DNA of 33,787 bases, from NCBI GenBank assembly GCA_022822625.1, contig JAJEAV010000043.1:1-33787 (forward strand). Direction: 5' to 3'. The position numbers and the translations under genes are program-made. This document shows positions 9,821 to 18,602 of the stretch, in pieces (the stretch's first letter is position 1; each line of letters starts with the position of its first letter). Under the pieces are notes generated by a model. It had not been told where the DNA came from, ran no database searches, and was given only the letters and a program-made list of their open reading frames with translations. Source of the stretch: Gammaproteobacteria bacterium. GTDB lineage: Bacteria > Pseudomonadota > Gammaproteobacteria > Arenicellales > Poriferihabitantaceae.

Positions 9821-10819
9821 ATGATTGGGTATATCCTGAAAAGGCTGTTTTTCATGATCCCGACCTTGTTCGTGATCAGCGTATTGGTGTTTGTGATTAT
9901 CCAGTTGCCGCCCGGGGACTATCTGGAAACCTATATTGCTGAATTGCAGAGTCAGGGAGAATCTGTTGACCCTGATCGAATCGAGTTTTTAAGAGCTGAA
10001 TACGGTCTGGACAAGCCAATATACGAGCAGTACCTTGTATGGGCGTCAGGCATGCTGGTCGGAGACTATGGGTATTCCTTTGAGTATGGGCTACCGGTCA
10101 ATGAAGTGATCGGCGATCGCCTGTTTCTGACCATCATTATTTCTGTAGTAACGATCGTATTTACCTGGGCGATTGCCTTTCCAATCGGAATTTACTCGGC
10201 GACCCATCAGTATAGCTGGGGGGATTACGGACTGAGTTTTATCGGGTTCCTTGGTCTGGCAACCCCTAATTTCCTGCTGGCCCTAGTGATGCTGTACCTG
10301 GCCAATGTGTATTTTGGAACTTCGATCGGTGGCTTGATGGACCCAGAGTATATTGACCAGCCCTGGGGAATCGACAAGCTTATTTCCGTACTTGAGCATT
10401 TGTGGATTCCCGTGATAGTCATCGGGACCTCGGGTACTGCGGGCATGATTCGGAGACTTCGAGCCAATCTGCTTGATGAGCTGCAAAAGCAGTATGTGGT
10501 CACAGCCCGTGCCAAGGGCATGCAGGAGAAAAAACTGGTTCGAAAATATCCGCTCAGGATGGCGATGAACTTCTTCATTGCCGATATCGGCAGTCTGCTG
10601 CCCAGTGTCATTTCAGGTGCCGAAATTACGGCCGTCGTACTTTCGCTACCGACTACCGGACCGATGATGTTGAATGCCCTGCAAAGTCAGGACATGTATC
10701 TGGCCGGTTCATTTCTGATGTTTCTGGCCATGTTGACCGTGGTTGGTGTCATGCTTTCAGATATTTTGCTGGCAATGCTGGATCCGCGAATACGCTTACA
10801 GGGAGGAGCGACCAAATGA
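9821..10819 (+). CDS. Peptide ABC transporter permease (YejB/DppB type)
   Basis: Inner-membrane permease, first of two. The N-terminal span IPTLFVISVLVFVIIQL is followed by PPGD, typical of DppB/YejB, then a periplasmic segment and about five more membrane spans. The cytoplasmic EAA loop that docks the ATPase is visible as TARAKGMQEKKLVRKY. I chose ATG 9821 over the TTG at 9818, because the strong ribosome binding site GGAGGG (9811-9816) is correctly placed only for the ATG. Length is 332 residues, normal for the family. The stop overlaps the next gene by four bases (ATGA), implying translational coupling. Confidence 0.93.
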   Translation: MIGYILKRLFFMIPTLFVISVLVFVIIQLPPGDYLETYIAELQSQGESVDPDRIEFLRAEYGLDKPIYEQYLVWASGMLVGDYGYSFEYGLPVNEVIGDRLFLTIIISVVTIVFTWAIAFPIGIYSATHQYSWGDYGLSFIGFLGLATPNFLLALVMLYLANVYFGTSIGGLMDPEYIDQPWGIDKLISVLEHLWIPVIVIGTSGTAGMIRRLRANLLDELQKQYVVTARAKGMQEKKLVRKYPLRMAMNFFIADIGSLLPSVISGAEITAVVLSLPTTGPMMLNALQSQDMYLAGSFLMFLAMLTVVGVMLSDILLAMLDPRIRLQGGATK

Positions 10820-11961
10820 GCACGCATTACATCTCGGAAGCACCATTCGACCCGCATTCTGTTGAGCAGCTTACGCCCGAACAGGAGAAGTTGTATCTGG
10901 CATCACAATGGCAGTTGATGTGGCTCAAGCTGAAGCAGCATCGACTTGCCGTTGGCTCAAGTGCAGTATTGATCGTAATTTACCTTTTGGCGTTATTTTG
11001 TGAATTTCTCTCCCCATATAACCTGCATGCACGACATACTGATTATATCTTTGCGCCTCCGCAGAGGGTGCATGTACTTCATGAAGGAGAGTTCGTGGGA
11101 CCATTTGTATACGGCTACAGCTATCAGCTCAACATGGAGAACCTGAAGCGGGAATATACCCCTGATACCCAGAATATCCAGAAGCTTCGGTTTTTTTGTC
11201 GAGGTGATGGATACAAATTCTGGGGGCTGTTTGAAACCGATGTACATTTTGTCTGCCCGGCTTCTGACGGATACTTGTTCCTGTTTGGAACAGACCGTCT
11301 TGGGCGTGACATGTACTCGAGAATTCTGCATGGAGCAAGGATATCGTTGACGATTGGCCTGATTGGCATTGCCTTGAGTTTTATTCTGGGAATCGTGATT
11401 GGCGGGATTGCGGGTTATTACGGAGGAATAGTAGACAATATCATCCAGCGCCTGATTGAGATACTGCGATCGTTCCCTGAACTGCCTCTGTGGATGGCAC
11501 TGTCTGCGACCTTGCCGGTTACCTGGAGTCCAATACTGGTATTTTTCGGGATTACCCTGATTCTTGCCTTGCTGGACTGGACCGGGCTGGCGAGAGCCGT
11601 GCGTTCCAAATTGCTGTCGCTTCGTGAGGAGGATTATTGCACTGCGGCTCAATTGATGGGTGCCAAGCCGAAGCGCATAATTGGACGTCATTTATTACCG
11701 GGGTTCATGAGTCACCTGATTGCATCTGCCTCTCTTTCAATTCCGGGCATGATTCTGGGTGAGACGGCGTTGAGTTTTCTGGGGCTTGGACTTCGCCCGC
11801 CCATCACGAGTTGGGGGGTATTATTGAATGAAGCGCAAAACATCAATGTCGTGGCACTTTATCCCTGGCTGATGCTTCCGGTAGTACCGGTGATTATTGT
11901 TATCCTGGCATTCAATTTCTTGGGTGACGGATTGCGCGATGCAGCAGACCCCTATAAGTAA
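10816..11961 (+). CDS. Peptide ABC transporter permease (YejE/DppC type) with large periplasmic insert
   Basis: Second permease of the importer. After the first membrane span (around residues 47-67) comes an extended periplasmic segment of about 90 residues including FAPPQRVHVLHEGEFVGPFV, then the DppC hallmark FLFGTDRLGRDMYSRIL. Further spans follow, and the EAA loop is TAAQLMGAKPKRIIGRHLLP. At 381 residues it is longer than classic DppC (about 300) because of this insert, which is seen in a subset of peptide permeases. It starts in a four-base overlap with the preceding permease. No terminator is obvious after it. Confidence 0.92.
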   Translation: MSTHYISEAPFDPHSVEQLTPEQEKLYLASQWQLMWLKLKQHRLAVGSSAVLIVIYLLALFCEFLSPYNLHARHTDYIFAPPQRVHVLHEGEFVGPFVYGYSYQLNMENLKREYTPDTQNIQKLRFFCRGDGYKFWGLFETDVHFVCPASDGYLFLFGTDRLGRDMYSRILHGARISLTIGLIGIALSFILGIVIGGIAGYYGGIVDNIIQRLIEILRSFPELPLWMALSATLPVTWSPILVFFGITLILALLDWTGLARAVRSKLLSLREEDYCTAAQLMGAKPKRIIGRHLLPGFMSHLIASASLSIPGMILGETALSFLGLGLRPPITSWGVLLNEAQNINVVALYPWLMLPVVPVIIVILAFNFLGDGLRDAADPYK

Positions 11962-12216
11962 AGCGGGAGAACAGCAATATACTTTTGAATGTCAAATCCA
12001 ACAACCTTGAAGATATCAGTCCTTGTAACTGAGGATTTGTACATATGATTTCGACCCAGCTTCGGAAGCGGGCGGGTTCATTCAGATCCAACGTGAGATT
12101 GATCCTAATCGACGCATGCAGATCGTTGTTAAGAGCAAGTAAAGCTGATAGGTTTTCGGAGCTGTACTTTATAATCATTGTTATATAGCGCAATTTTCGA
12201 TACTCAAGGTAGTAAT

Positions 12217-13136
12217 ATGGACGCATTCGCTTTTCGTGAAAAACTGATTACGGAATATTCTCGTTTTAGTCGAAGTTTCGTAAGAATTCTTGCCTCAGAT
12301 ATTTCTCATGCAGTGGATACTGCATACGAAGCGGGTCGTTTCTGCCCACAACCACTTATCCAATTAAACCCAAACTTTAAGTCAGGAGGGAGCATTGATG
12401 ATCTCGTCAGTAATGGCAAGCTCACCCTGAATGCTCAAAAATTTTTCGCCTCAAAAATAAAGGTGAAGAATTTGGAAAGCAACTTCGTTTGCATCGTCAT
12501 CAAAGTGATGCAATTGAAATAGCTGGCAAAGGCGAGAGTTATGTACTTGCCACTGGCACTGGGTCCGGTAAATCTCTTGCTTATTTTATTCCTATTGTTG
12601 ATAGTGTATTGCGTATTAAAGAGAAAACGAATGCTCGCAAGGGAATCACTGCAATAGTTGTCTATCCAATGAATGCACTGTGTAACAGTCAATACGAGGA
12701 GTTAGAGAAATATTTAAAACTGGGTTATGAAAATGGAAAAGAACCAGTCACATTTGCTCGTTATACGGGGGCAGAAACAAACCAAGACCGCGAGAGAATC
12801 GCCAAGAATCCCCCCGACATTCTACTGACTAACTATGTCATGCTGGAATTGCTTATGACACGGTTCATTGAGACCGACAAAGCAGTACGCGAGCATTCAA
12901 AGGGGCTCAAATATCTAGTTTTAGATGAGTTGCATACTTATCGTGGACGTCAGGGTGCTGATGTAGCCATGCTTGTCCGACGAGTGCGCGAGCGCTTTAA
13001 TGATCAACTGTTGTGTATTGGTACTTCTGCAACCATGATCTCAGAGGGGGCATTTGCAGATCAAAACGCGATCATTGCAAGCTATTTTGCCGCTATTGTA
13101 TACAACTCCCAAAATTCAAGTAGCAGATTGCGTTAA
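12217..13136 (+). pseudogene. Frameshifted, truncated remnant of a large DEAD/DEAH-box helicase
   Basis: N-terminal part of a large superfamily 2 helicase of the kind found in phage-defence and DNA-repair islands (DUF1998-type). It starts at ATG 12217 (MDAFAFREKLITEYSRF). The frame breaks in a run of five A at 12437-12441: restoring one A joins LNAQK to IFRLKNKGEE and then LRLHRHQSDAIE in the second frame. Helicase motifs follow: ATGTGSGKS (Walker A, about 12548-12577), VVYPMNAL (motif Ia), LVLDELHTYRG (Walker B, DELH at 12924-12935) and GTSATM (motif III). Reading ends at 13136 soon after motif III, so the second RecA domain and the C-terminus are missing, while relatives are over 1,000 residues. 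The DNA is AT-rich with different codon use from its neighbours, suggesting transfer. Almost certainly non-functional. Confidence 0.85.
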
Positions 13137-13197
13137 ATCTTGGTAACTATATGAAAAATATTTATATTTTCCCATTGTATCGTTTCTCGTTGTATCG

Positions 13198-13217
13198 TTC
13201 TTGATCGTGTTTTGATT
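13198..13217 (+). repeat. 20-bp direct repeat, copy 1
   Basis: The 20-mer starting TTCTTGATCG and ending TTTTGATT occurs here and again, identically, exactly 100 bases downstream at 13298-13317. It lies in the AT-rich gap after the helicase remnant. It may be the trace of a recombination or insertion event that removed the rest of the helicase gene. Confidence 0.8.
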
Positions 13218-13297
13218 CAGGGAGAGGAAAATTTACAAATATACATTATATATTATCTATAACAATATGAAATAAAAGAAATTACTGTTTTGATATT

Positions 13298-13317
13298 TTC
13301 TTGATCGTGTTTTGATT
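13298..13317 (+). repeat. 20-bp direct repeat, copy 2
   Basis: Second identical copy of the 20-mer at 13198-13217. The AT-rich composition ends shortly after this copy, which would fit a junction between inserted and resident DNA. Confidence 0.8.
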
Positions 13318-13325
13318 GATGAAGC

Positions 13326-13445
13326 ATGGATCAAAGCAGTGAGAGTTGGGATTCCTGGGAATCCATTCATTTTCCAGACAAGTTGACGCTTGCCTGGATA
13401 TTGCGGATTGGAGCAGATATCGAGTTGCTGGAGTGGGCAGTCTGA
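13326..13445 (+). CDS. Possible 39-residue ORF, unknown
   Basis: A short open frame from ATG 13326 to TGA 13443-13445. It reads MDQSSESWDSWESIHF at the start and LAWILRIGADIELLEWAV at the end, so it has an acidic N-terminal half and a hydrophobic C-terminal half. There is no clear ribosome binding site, and I do not recognise the protein. It could equally be a chance frame or the tail of a lost gene. Confidence 0.15.
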   Translation: MDQSSESWDSWESIHFPDKLTLAWILRIGADIELLEWAV

Positions 13446-13537
13446 TCAATCTTGATTCCCCTCAATATGCTCCGTTTTCCTGCTTCATGTGAAGTCCCAG
13501 TTAAGTCCTGATTGCTATTGGCATTTCTGCCGATGGG

Positions 13538-16210
13538 TCAGGAAAGGAAGGCGAGCGTCTCCGGTTTTTCCTGAATTTCTGATGCAGTACCTTCATGGAG
13601 TATTTTACCTTTTTCCATGACCACTATTCGGTCAAATTCAGCGAGTGAAAATGCATCATTTAAAATCCAGACCACTGTCTTGTCCTTCAGGTAGGCAAGC
13701 ACCTGTGTCAGAATCCTGACTGCCGTTTTGCTGTCAAATGCCGCGAGTGCATCATTGAAAATCAGAATATCCGGGTTTTTCACCAGGGCACGGGCTATCG
13801 TCAGTTTTTGACGCTGGTTGGCAGTCAACCTGGCACCGGCAACACCAACTCGATAATTGAACCCGGCCGAGAGAATGTCTTTTCTCAGTCCCGATTCTTC
13901 GATAAATTCATCCATCAGCCTGCCCACCTTGTCGCGGGCATTGACTTGACCATGAACAATACGTCCAAACAGAATGTTGTCCTGGATGGAAAAACGCTTG
14001 ACGAAATGATTACGATCGTAGAATTCGATCAGTTCATTGTCCTCACCGAGAGCTTTTCGTAGTTGAAGATGCGTGGCTACAATTGCTTCCTGAATCGATT
14101 CATTGATCAGTCCCAGACGATGTCGTGCAACAGTCAACTTCATTGATATTGCAAAAATGAGGTCAGCCTCATTCTCGTTGACTTCACTCTTGTCGATGTC
14201 TTCCGGCAGCTTCGATATTTTCTCGAGAATGGGCAACTGGTCAGATTCAACAAAGCTGAATCGTTCAAAAAGAGGGGATCCTTCAGGCACGCCCGAGAAG
14301 ATTTCGCCGAGCACCTTGGAGGCCTGGATGCCAACCCCAAACAGGGTTTTGCCAAGACCGGATGAATCCAGCATCGATTGCACTGCCGGTTCATTAATCA
14401 GGATGCTGAAATCCGGGTCATTCTTGACCGGTGTTCCAAAAAACAGGTTTTCAGCAACGCTCAGGTTCACGTTGTAACGATGGTGCTCAAGCAGTTCAAC
14501 CATTTTGCCCAGTTCCCCGGATGCCAACTTGTTCCGGAAAGCATGTCTAGCCTGCATGATCTTTTCCACGAATTGGGAGTCGGTATCCGGATCGATTGTT
14601 GCATAAAGGCCAAGTTGGTATATATCGTGCCCGAGTTCCGTGATATCCAGAATATTCAGAAGGCGGGAGTCCAGTGCCTCTCGGGAATCCAGGCCGGCGG
14701 ATTCAAGATCAACCCAGTCAGAATTAATATCTTCGGTAGCATTGCCGCTTTTTTCGGAATCGGAAATATCACGCTTTCGAACTGCCAGTTCGCTATTGCT
14801 ATAGTCTGGATTCTGCACGGGTCGGTACTTCAATCCGTAAAATAAATTGGCATAAACAGTGTCATTGAACACAAATGACGAGGAGTCTACATAGATTGTT
14901 TTTCTTCCCAGCACCATTTCCGACAGATCAGAAAGATTGTTGTCCCCCAGTTTGAGTTGCCCACTGTCTGGCTCGATTAATCGCGCCAGTAACCGGGCCA
15001 GGTTCCCGCGACTACTGCCCTCTGGGCCCAAAATCGCCACATGGTCACCAGGATTGATAGAGACGCTGACACCATCAAGAGATTTGATATATTCATCTTC
15101 ACTGTAATGTAGCGCACTTGCAACAAGCGGTATTTTGTCGGTGCCGAGTTGAATGTCCTGATCTTCCTGCAGTTTGGGGTCGAGCATTCCATCAGGCTGG
15201 AACTGCTGGATAATTTCCGAGTACTTGACCCGCACGTCTTCGGTAATCTGGTAAAACTTCAACAGTTCCCGCCAGGGTGTGGACAAATCCTTGTAGGCGG
15301 CAAGTACGGCAACCAGCGCACCGAGGGACAGCTGACCCTTGATCACGAAATAACCGCCAATTGAGTAGAAGAAAAAAGGCGTCAGCTGTCCCAGGAAGTT
15401 ATTCAGGAATTTGATGAAGAACTTGCGTTTGTATATGTCAAAGCGGATGTGATAGATTTTTCCGAGTCTGGCTGAAATATGGGCCTTTTCAAAGCGCGAG
15501 GTGCCATGAAGATGGATATCGCTGACGCCGGATATGTCCTCTCCAATCTTGTCAGACAGATGTCGTACGGCCTGAACACGTTGCTTGGCTAGCTGATTGA
15601 CTTTGGCCTGCAGCTTAGGAATCAGGTAGATTTGTGGGGGATAAAGTGCGATCGCTGCCAGGCCTAGCCAAAAATCCTGATTAAAGATGAACAGCAGATA
15701 GGTCAGAAGCAGGCCACCCTGAAATGCAGGTAAGGCAAAAGCATCGCCGATAAACCCTCCCAGTGGTTCCGTTTCGGCTGTGATCATGGGCAGCATCTCG
15801 GCTTGCGAGACATGCTTGAAACGCTGGTTGGGGAACCGCAGGACCCGGCAGAAAAGATCATATCGAAAACGTCTCAGCATCCGTTCTCCGACCACGCCGC
15901 GATACACGTTGTTCAGGTATTTGAGTCCTCCAGCGATCAACACCAGTATCAGGAAAACCAGACACAGGACCAGCAGATAACTGATCTGGTCCATGGGTAT
16001 ACCCAGAATCATCTCTGGGATGCTGCTACCGTTGATGGCACTGTTGATGATGATCTTCGGCACCTCCAAAGAACCGTAAATTACCGGCATGGAGGCTACC
16101 GTAATGAGTAGAATGAGAATCTGGTCTCGAGTGGTATGCTTGAGGATAAAGCGGTAAATTGACGGCTCTATCTTGTTTGGGTCATTTTCCAAAAGTGGGG
16201 CCATTTTCAT
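13538..16210 (-). CDS. Degenerate ABC exporter-like protein (fused transmembrane and nucleotide-binding domains)
   Basis: Inner-membrane protein with an ABC-exporter transmembrane half (spans around residues 36-52, 82-100, 165-200 and 278-310, numbered from the upstream Met at 16225) and a C-terminal nucleotide-binding-like half. The ATPase motifs are worn: Walker A reads GPEGSSRGN (400-408, no GKS/T), the signature is LTANQ (800-804, for LSGGQ), Walker B is LIFND (Asn824 and Asp825 in place of Asp-Glu), and the switch His is Asn856. About 400 residues separate Walker A from the signature, against roughly 100 normally, so a helical insert of near 300 residues is present. I chose ATG 16210, because the ATG at 16225 sits at or before the predicted transcript start. 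Neighbouring glycosyltransferases suggest glycan or lipid handling. Whether it hydrolyses ATP is doubtful. Confidence 0.85.
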   Translation of the reverse strand: MKMAPLLENDPNKIEPSIYRFILKHTTRDQILILLITVASMPVIYGSLEVPKIIINSAINGSSIPEMILGIPMDQISYLLVLCLVFLILVLIAGGLKYLNNVYRGVVGERMLRRFRYDLFCRVLRFPNQRFKHVSQAEMLPMITAETEPLGGFIGDAFALPAFQGGLLLTYLLFIFNQDFWLGLAAIALYPPQIYLIPKLQAKVNQLAKQRVQAVRHLSDKIGEDISGVSDIHLHGTSRFEKAHISARLGKIYHIRFDIYKRKFFIKFLNNFLGQLTPFFFYSIGGYFVIKGQLSLGALVAVLAAYKDLSTPWRELLKFYQITEDVRVKYSEIIQQFQPDGMLDPKLQEDQDIQLGTDKIPLVASALHYSEDEYIKSLDGVSVSINPGDHVAILGPEGSSRGNLARLLARLIEPDSGQLKLGDNNLSDLSEMVLGRKTIYVDSSSFVFNDTVYANLFYGLKYRPVQNPDYSNSELAVRKRDISDSEKSGNATEDINSDWVDLESAGLDSREALDSRLLNILDITELGHDIYQLGLYATIDPDTDSQFVEKIMQARHAFRNKLASGELGKMVELLEHHRYNVNLSVAENLFFGTPVKNDPDFSILINEPAVQSMLDSSGLGKTLFGVGIQASKVLGEIFSGVPEGSPLFERFSFVESDQLPILEKISKLPEDIDKSEVNENEADLIFAISMKLTVARHRLGLINESIQEAIVATHLQLRKALGEDNELIEFYDRNHFVKRFSIQDNILFGRIVHGQVNARDKVGRLMDEFIEESGLRKDILSAGFNYRVGVAGARLTANQRQKLTIARALVKNPDILIFNDALAAFDSKTAVRILTQVLAYLKDKTVVWILNDAFSLAEFDRIVVMEKGKILHEGTASEIQEKPETLAFLS

Positions 16211-16228
16211 GTGTATTGGAAGCATACA

Positions 16229-16257
16229 ATATTATCACCATCTAAACCGTACCCCAA
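16229..16257 (-). promoter_or_regulatory. Candidate sigma70 promoter for the ABC exporter-like gene
   Basis: On the minus strand, TTGGGG (16257-16252) is followed after 17 bases by TAATAT (16234-16229), preceded by TG one base away, an extended -10. Transcription would begin near 16222, which argues against the ATG at 16225 and for the one at 16210. The divergent glycosyltransferase starts at 16264, so the two promoters must overlap in this short gap. Match by eye only. Confidence 0.4.
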
Positions 16258-16263
16258 TGCAAG

Positions 16264-17481
16264 ATGAAGAAAGTTGCGGTCATCCTTAAGGGTTATCCTC
16301 GTTTATCTGAGACCTTTATTGCGCAGGAGCTATTGGCTCTCGAGAAAGCCGGAATCAATCTCATCATATATTCCTTGCGCCATCCGACCGATCGGGATGT
16401 ACACCCGATCCACGGCATGATTCAAGCACCAGTCAGATATTTGCCGGAATACCTGTCATGGCATCCGTTTCGGACCTTGTCTGGATTGTTATCCAGTTTC
16501 CGTTCGAAAAATTTTACGCAGTTGATGCGGGTGTTTTTCAGGGATCTGAGACGCGATTTCTCGGCGAACAGGGTTCGCCGTCTCGGACAGGCGATGATTC
16601 TTTATCGGGAAATCGCCGATGACCGGAATTGGATTTATGCACACTTTCTTCATACCCCGGCTTCTGTTGCACGCTATTGCTCCATGCTCTCGAATCTACC
16701 ATGGAGTTGTTCGGCCCATGCCAAGGATATATGGACTTCTCCAAAGTGGGAAATTCAGGAGAAGCTTGACAGTCTCGAGTGGCTCGTTACCTGTACGGCA
16801 TCGAATCGTGAGTATCTTGCAGGCTTGAGCACTAATCCGGACAGTATTCGACTCCTGTATCATGGTCTGGACCTGGAGCGTTTTTCGGATGTCTCAAGAC
16901 AACACCTCAACAATGGATCAGCGGAACATGTCCGGGTAAGGATTCTTTCGGTTGGACGAGCGGTATCCAAAAAAGGCTACGATATCCTGATTGAAGCATT
17001 GGCAAAACTGCCCGAAGACCTGTACTGGACGTTTGTGCATGTCGGAGGGGGGCCGTTGCTCGAGGATTTAAAGCGACAGGCAAGAGTTCTACATTTGCAG
17101 GCACGCATAGACTGGCTGGGACCCTTGAGTTTCAGCAAGGTTCTTGAGCAATACCGGGATGCCGACATGTTTGTTCTAGCTTCCAGAATTGATTCGGATG
17201 GCGATCGGGACGGACTTCCGAATGTGCTCATGGAAGCCTTGTCTCAGCGATTGCCCTGTATTTCAACGGATATATCCGGAATTCCGGAGTTGCTCCGAAA
17301 TGGAGAAAATGGGCTGATCGTCAAGTCGGAAGATGTCGATGCACTGGCGAAGGCCATCGAGAGACTGATCGGGGATACGGAGTATCGAGATGCTTTGGGT
17401 AGCGAGGGACGAAGGACCATGGAAGAAGCCTTCGACCTAAAGCGCAATGTACAACTGCTTGTCGACAAGTTGGGCGAATGA
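16264..17481 (+). CDS. Glycosyltransferase, GT4 family (GT-B fold)
   Basis: Retaining GT-B sugar transferase that moves a sugar from a nucleotide donor to a growing glycan or glycolipid on the cytoplasmic face. The N-terminus KGYPRLSETFI is the acceptor-side loop of WcaL/AmsK-type GT4 enzymes. The C-terminal donor domain has ILSVGRAVSKKGYDILIEAL, then the EX7E region as DGLPNVLME, in which the first acidic residue is Asp316 instead of Glu and the second is Glu324, then DISGIPELLRNGENGLIV. Length is 405 residues, normal. No strong ribosome binding site precedes the ATG. It is divergent from the ABC exporter-like gene, 38 bases from that gene's first in-frame ATG, and overlaps the next glycosyltransferase by four bases. 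The sugar and acceptor are unknown. Confidence 0.9.
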   Translation: MKKVAVILKGYPRLSETFIAQELLALEKAGINLIIYSLRHPTDRDVHPIHGMIQAPVRYLPEYLSWHPFRTLSGLLSSFRSKNFTQLMRVFFRDLRRDFSANRVRRLGQAMILYREIADDRNWIYAHFLHTPASVARYCSMLSNLPWSCSAHAKDIWTSPKWEIQEKLDSLEWLVTCTASNREYLAGLSTNPDSIRLLYHGLDLERFSDVSRQHLNNGSAEHVRVRILSVGRAVSKKGYDILIEALAKLPEDLYWTFVHVGGGPLLEDLKRQARVLHLQARIDWLGPLSFSKVLEQYRDADMFVLASRIDSDGDRDGLPNVLMEALSQRLPCISTDISGIPELLRNGENGLIVKSEDVDALAKAIERLIGDTEYRDALGSEGRRTMEEAFDLKRNVQLLVDKLGE

Positions 17482-18602
17482 TCATTGGATTTTATGCTCC
17501 GATGAAGCATCCCGGTCACCCGGTTCCTTCAGGGGACCGGAAGATCGCAAATTTGTTCATCGAACTGTTCCAAAGCCTGGGACATACGGTGAAGATCCTG
17601 TCAGTCAAGAGCAGTTGGGAAGGGAAGGGCGATATAGTGCGGCAAGAAGAGTCTCGTTCCGCCATCACTCATGATCTTGAACAGTTGAAGAAAGACCAGG
17701 AGACAAGAACACTGGATCTGGTATTTGTTTATCATGTTTACCACAAGTCTCCCGACTGGTTGGGTCTCGATCTTGCGCGGTTCCTGAAAGTTCCCTATGT
17801 GATTGCAGAAGCTTCATTTGCCCCTCGACAGGCAGGAGGCAATTGGGCGGCGGGTCATGAGCGGACAAAGGCATGCATTCGGTCAGCCGATACGATTTTG
17901 TGCCTGAACCCTGTTGACGAACACTGCATATCTGAGTTGCTTCTCAGCCCCGGAAGTATTGAACGAATTATGCCGTTCGTGGCCAATCCGGTTCTAGATG
18001 GCGAATTGCCGGATCGCAGGGTCTTCTCGAATGCGCATGAAAATCTGAATGTTGAAGCGACATGGTTGATTTGTGCTGCCATGATGCGCTCGGGGGATAA
18101 GTTGCGTTCTTATCGAGAACTGCTTGCTGCACTGCAGGCGATTCCGGACGAGAACTGGAACTTAATTGTCGTTGGAGATGGTGCAAAGTCCAGGGAAGTA
18201 AGATCCATGTTCTCCAGTATTGGTGAGCGTTGCCTGTTTCTTGGAGAACTTGACCAAATCCAGCTTGCCCATTGGCTCCGAACTGCGGATTGTTATGTCT
18301 GGCCGTCCGTGAACGAAGCGTTTGGAATGGCCTTGCTTGAGGCAACAAGTTATGGATTGCCAACACTCTCTTATGACTATGGAGGAGTTGGCACGATCAT
18401 TGAAGACGGGGTAAACGGTTTTCTGGTACCTCCTGATGACAAGTTGTTATTCATCGATCGGTTAAAACTGCTGGTCAATGATCAGGCGATCAGGGGTCGG
18501 ATGCATGTGCATGCAAACAGAAAATTCTTGTCCGATCATTCGCTCAGAGTTGCCGGGACACGGATTTCGGGGATTCTTGAACGATTCGATGCATCTTCAT
18601 GA
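17478..18602 (+). CDS. Glycosyltransferase, GT4 family (second of pair)
   Basis: Another GT-B glycosyltransferase, co-transcribed with the previous one through a four-base ATGA overlap. The N-terminal loop is MKHPGHPVPSGDRKIA, with the glycine/serine-rich nucleotide-side turn seen in GT4 proteins. The donor domain carries VVGDGAKSREV and a complete EX7E motif, EAFGMALLE (Glu280 and Glu288), followed by SYDYGGVGTIIEDGVNGFLV. At 374 residues it is a normal length. Its 3' end overlaps the convergent HD hydrolase gene by six bases. Together the two enzymes probably add successive sugars to one product. Confidence 0.88.
   Translation: MIIGFYAPMKHPGHPVPSGDRKIANLFIELFQSLGHTVKILSVKSSWEGKGDIVRQEESRSAITHDLEQLKKDQETRTLDLVFVYHVYHKSPDWLGLDLARFLKVPYVIAEASFAPRQAGGNWAAGHERTKACIRSADTILCLNPVDEHCISELLLSPGSIERIMPFVANPVLDGELPDRRVFSNAHENLNVEATWLICAAMMRSGDKLRSYRELLAALQAIPDENWNLIVVGDGAKSREVRSMFSSIGERCLFLGELDQIQLAHWLRTADCYVWPSVNEAFGMALLEATSYGLPTLSYDYGGVGTIIEDGVNGFLVPPDDKLLFIDRLKLLVNDQAIRGRMHVHANRKFLSDHSLRVAGTRISGILERFDASS

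Larger units (their letters stand above)
13137..13537. other. AT-rich gap with short direct repeats, no recognised gene
   Basis: About 400 bases without a recognised gene. Bases 13137-13320 are strongly AT-rich and hold the 20-bp direct repeat listed separately, plus a shorter repeat of TTGTATCGTT at 13175 and 13190. Composition returns to normal after about 13320. A 39-codon frame at 13326-13445 is listed separately. The 3' end of the ABC exporter-like gene lies just to the right; GGCA/TGCC around 13520-13531 could form a very small hairpin after its stop, but no T-tract follows. Confidence 0.5.

Noticed and set aside
10993..11691. A 232-codon leftward open frame.
   Set aside because: It is antisense to the permease gene, rich in Gln, Asn and Arg as expected of a shadow, and lacks membrane or catalytic features.
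12178..12522. A separate small gene ending at 12522.
   Set aside because: Its sequence is the N-terminus of the helicase up to the homopolymer frameshift; the final residues after LNAQK are out of frame.
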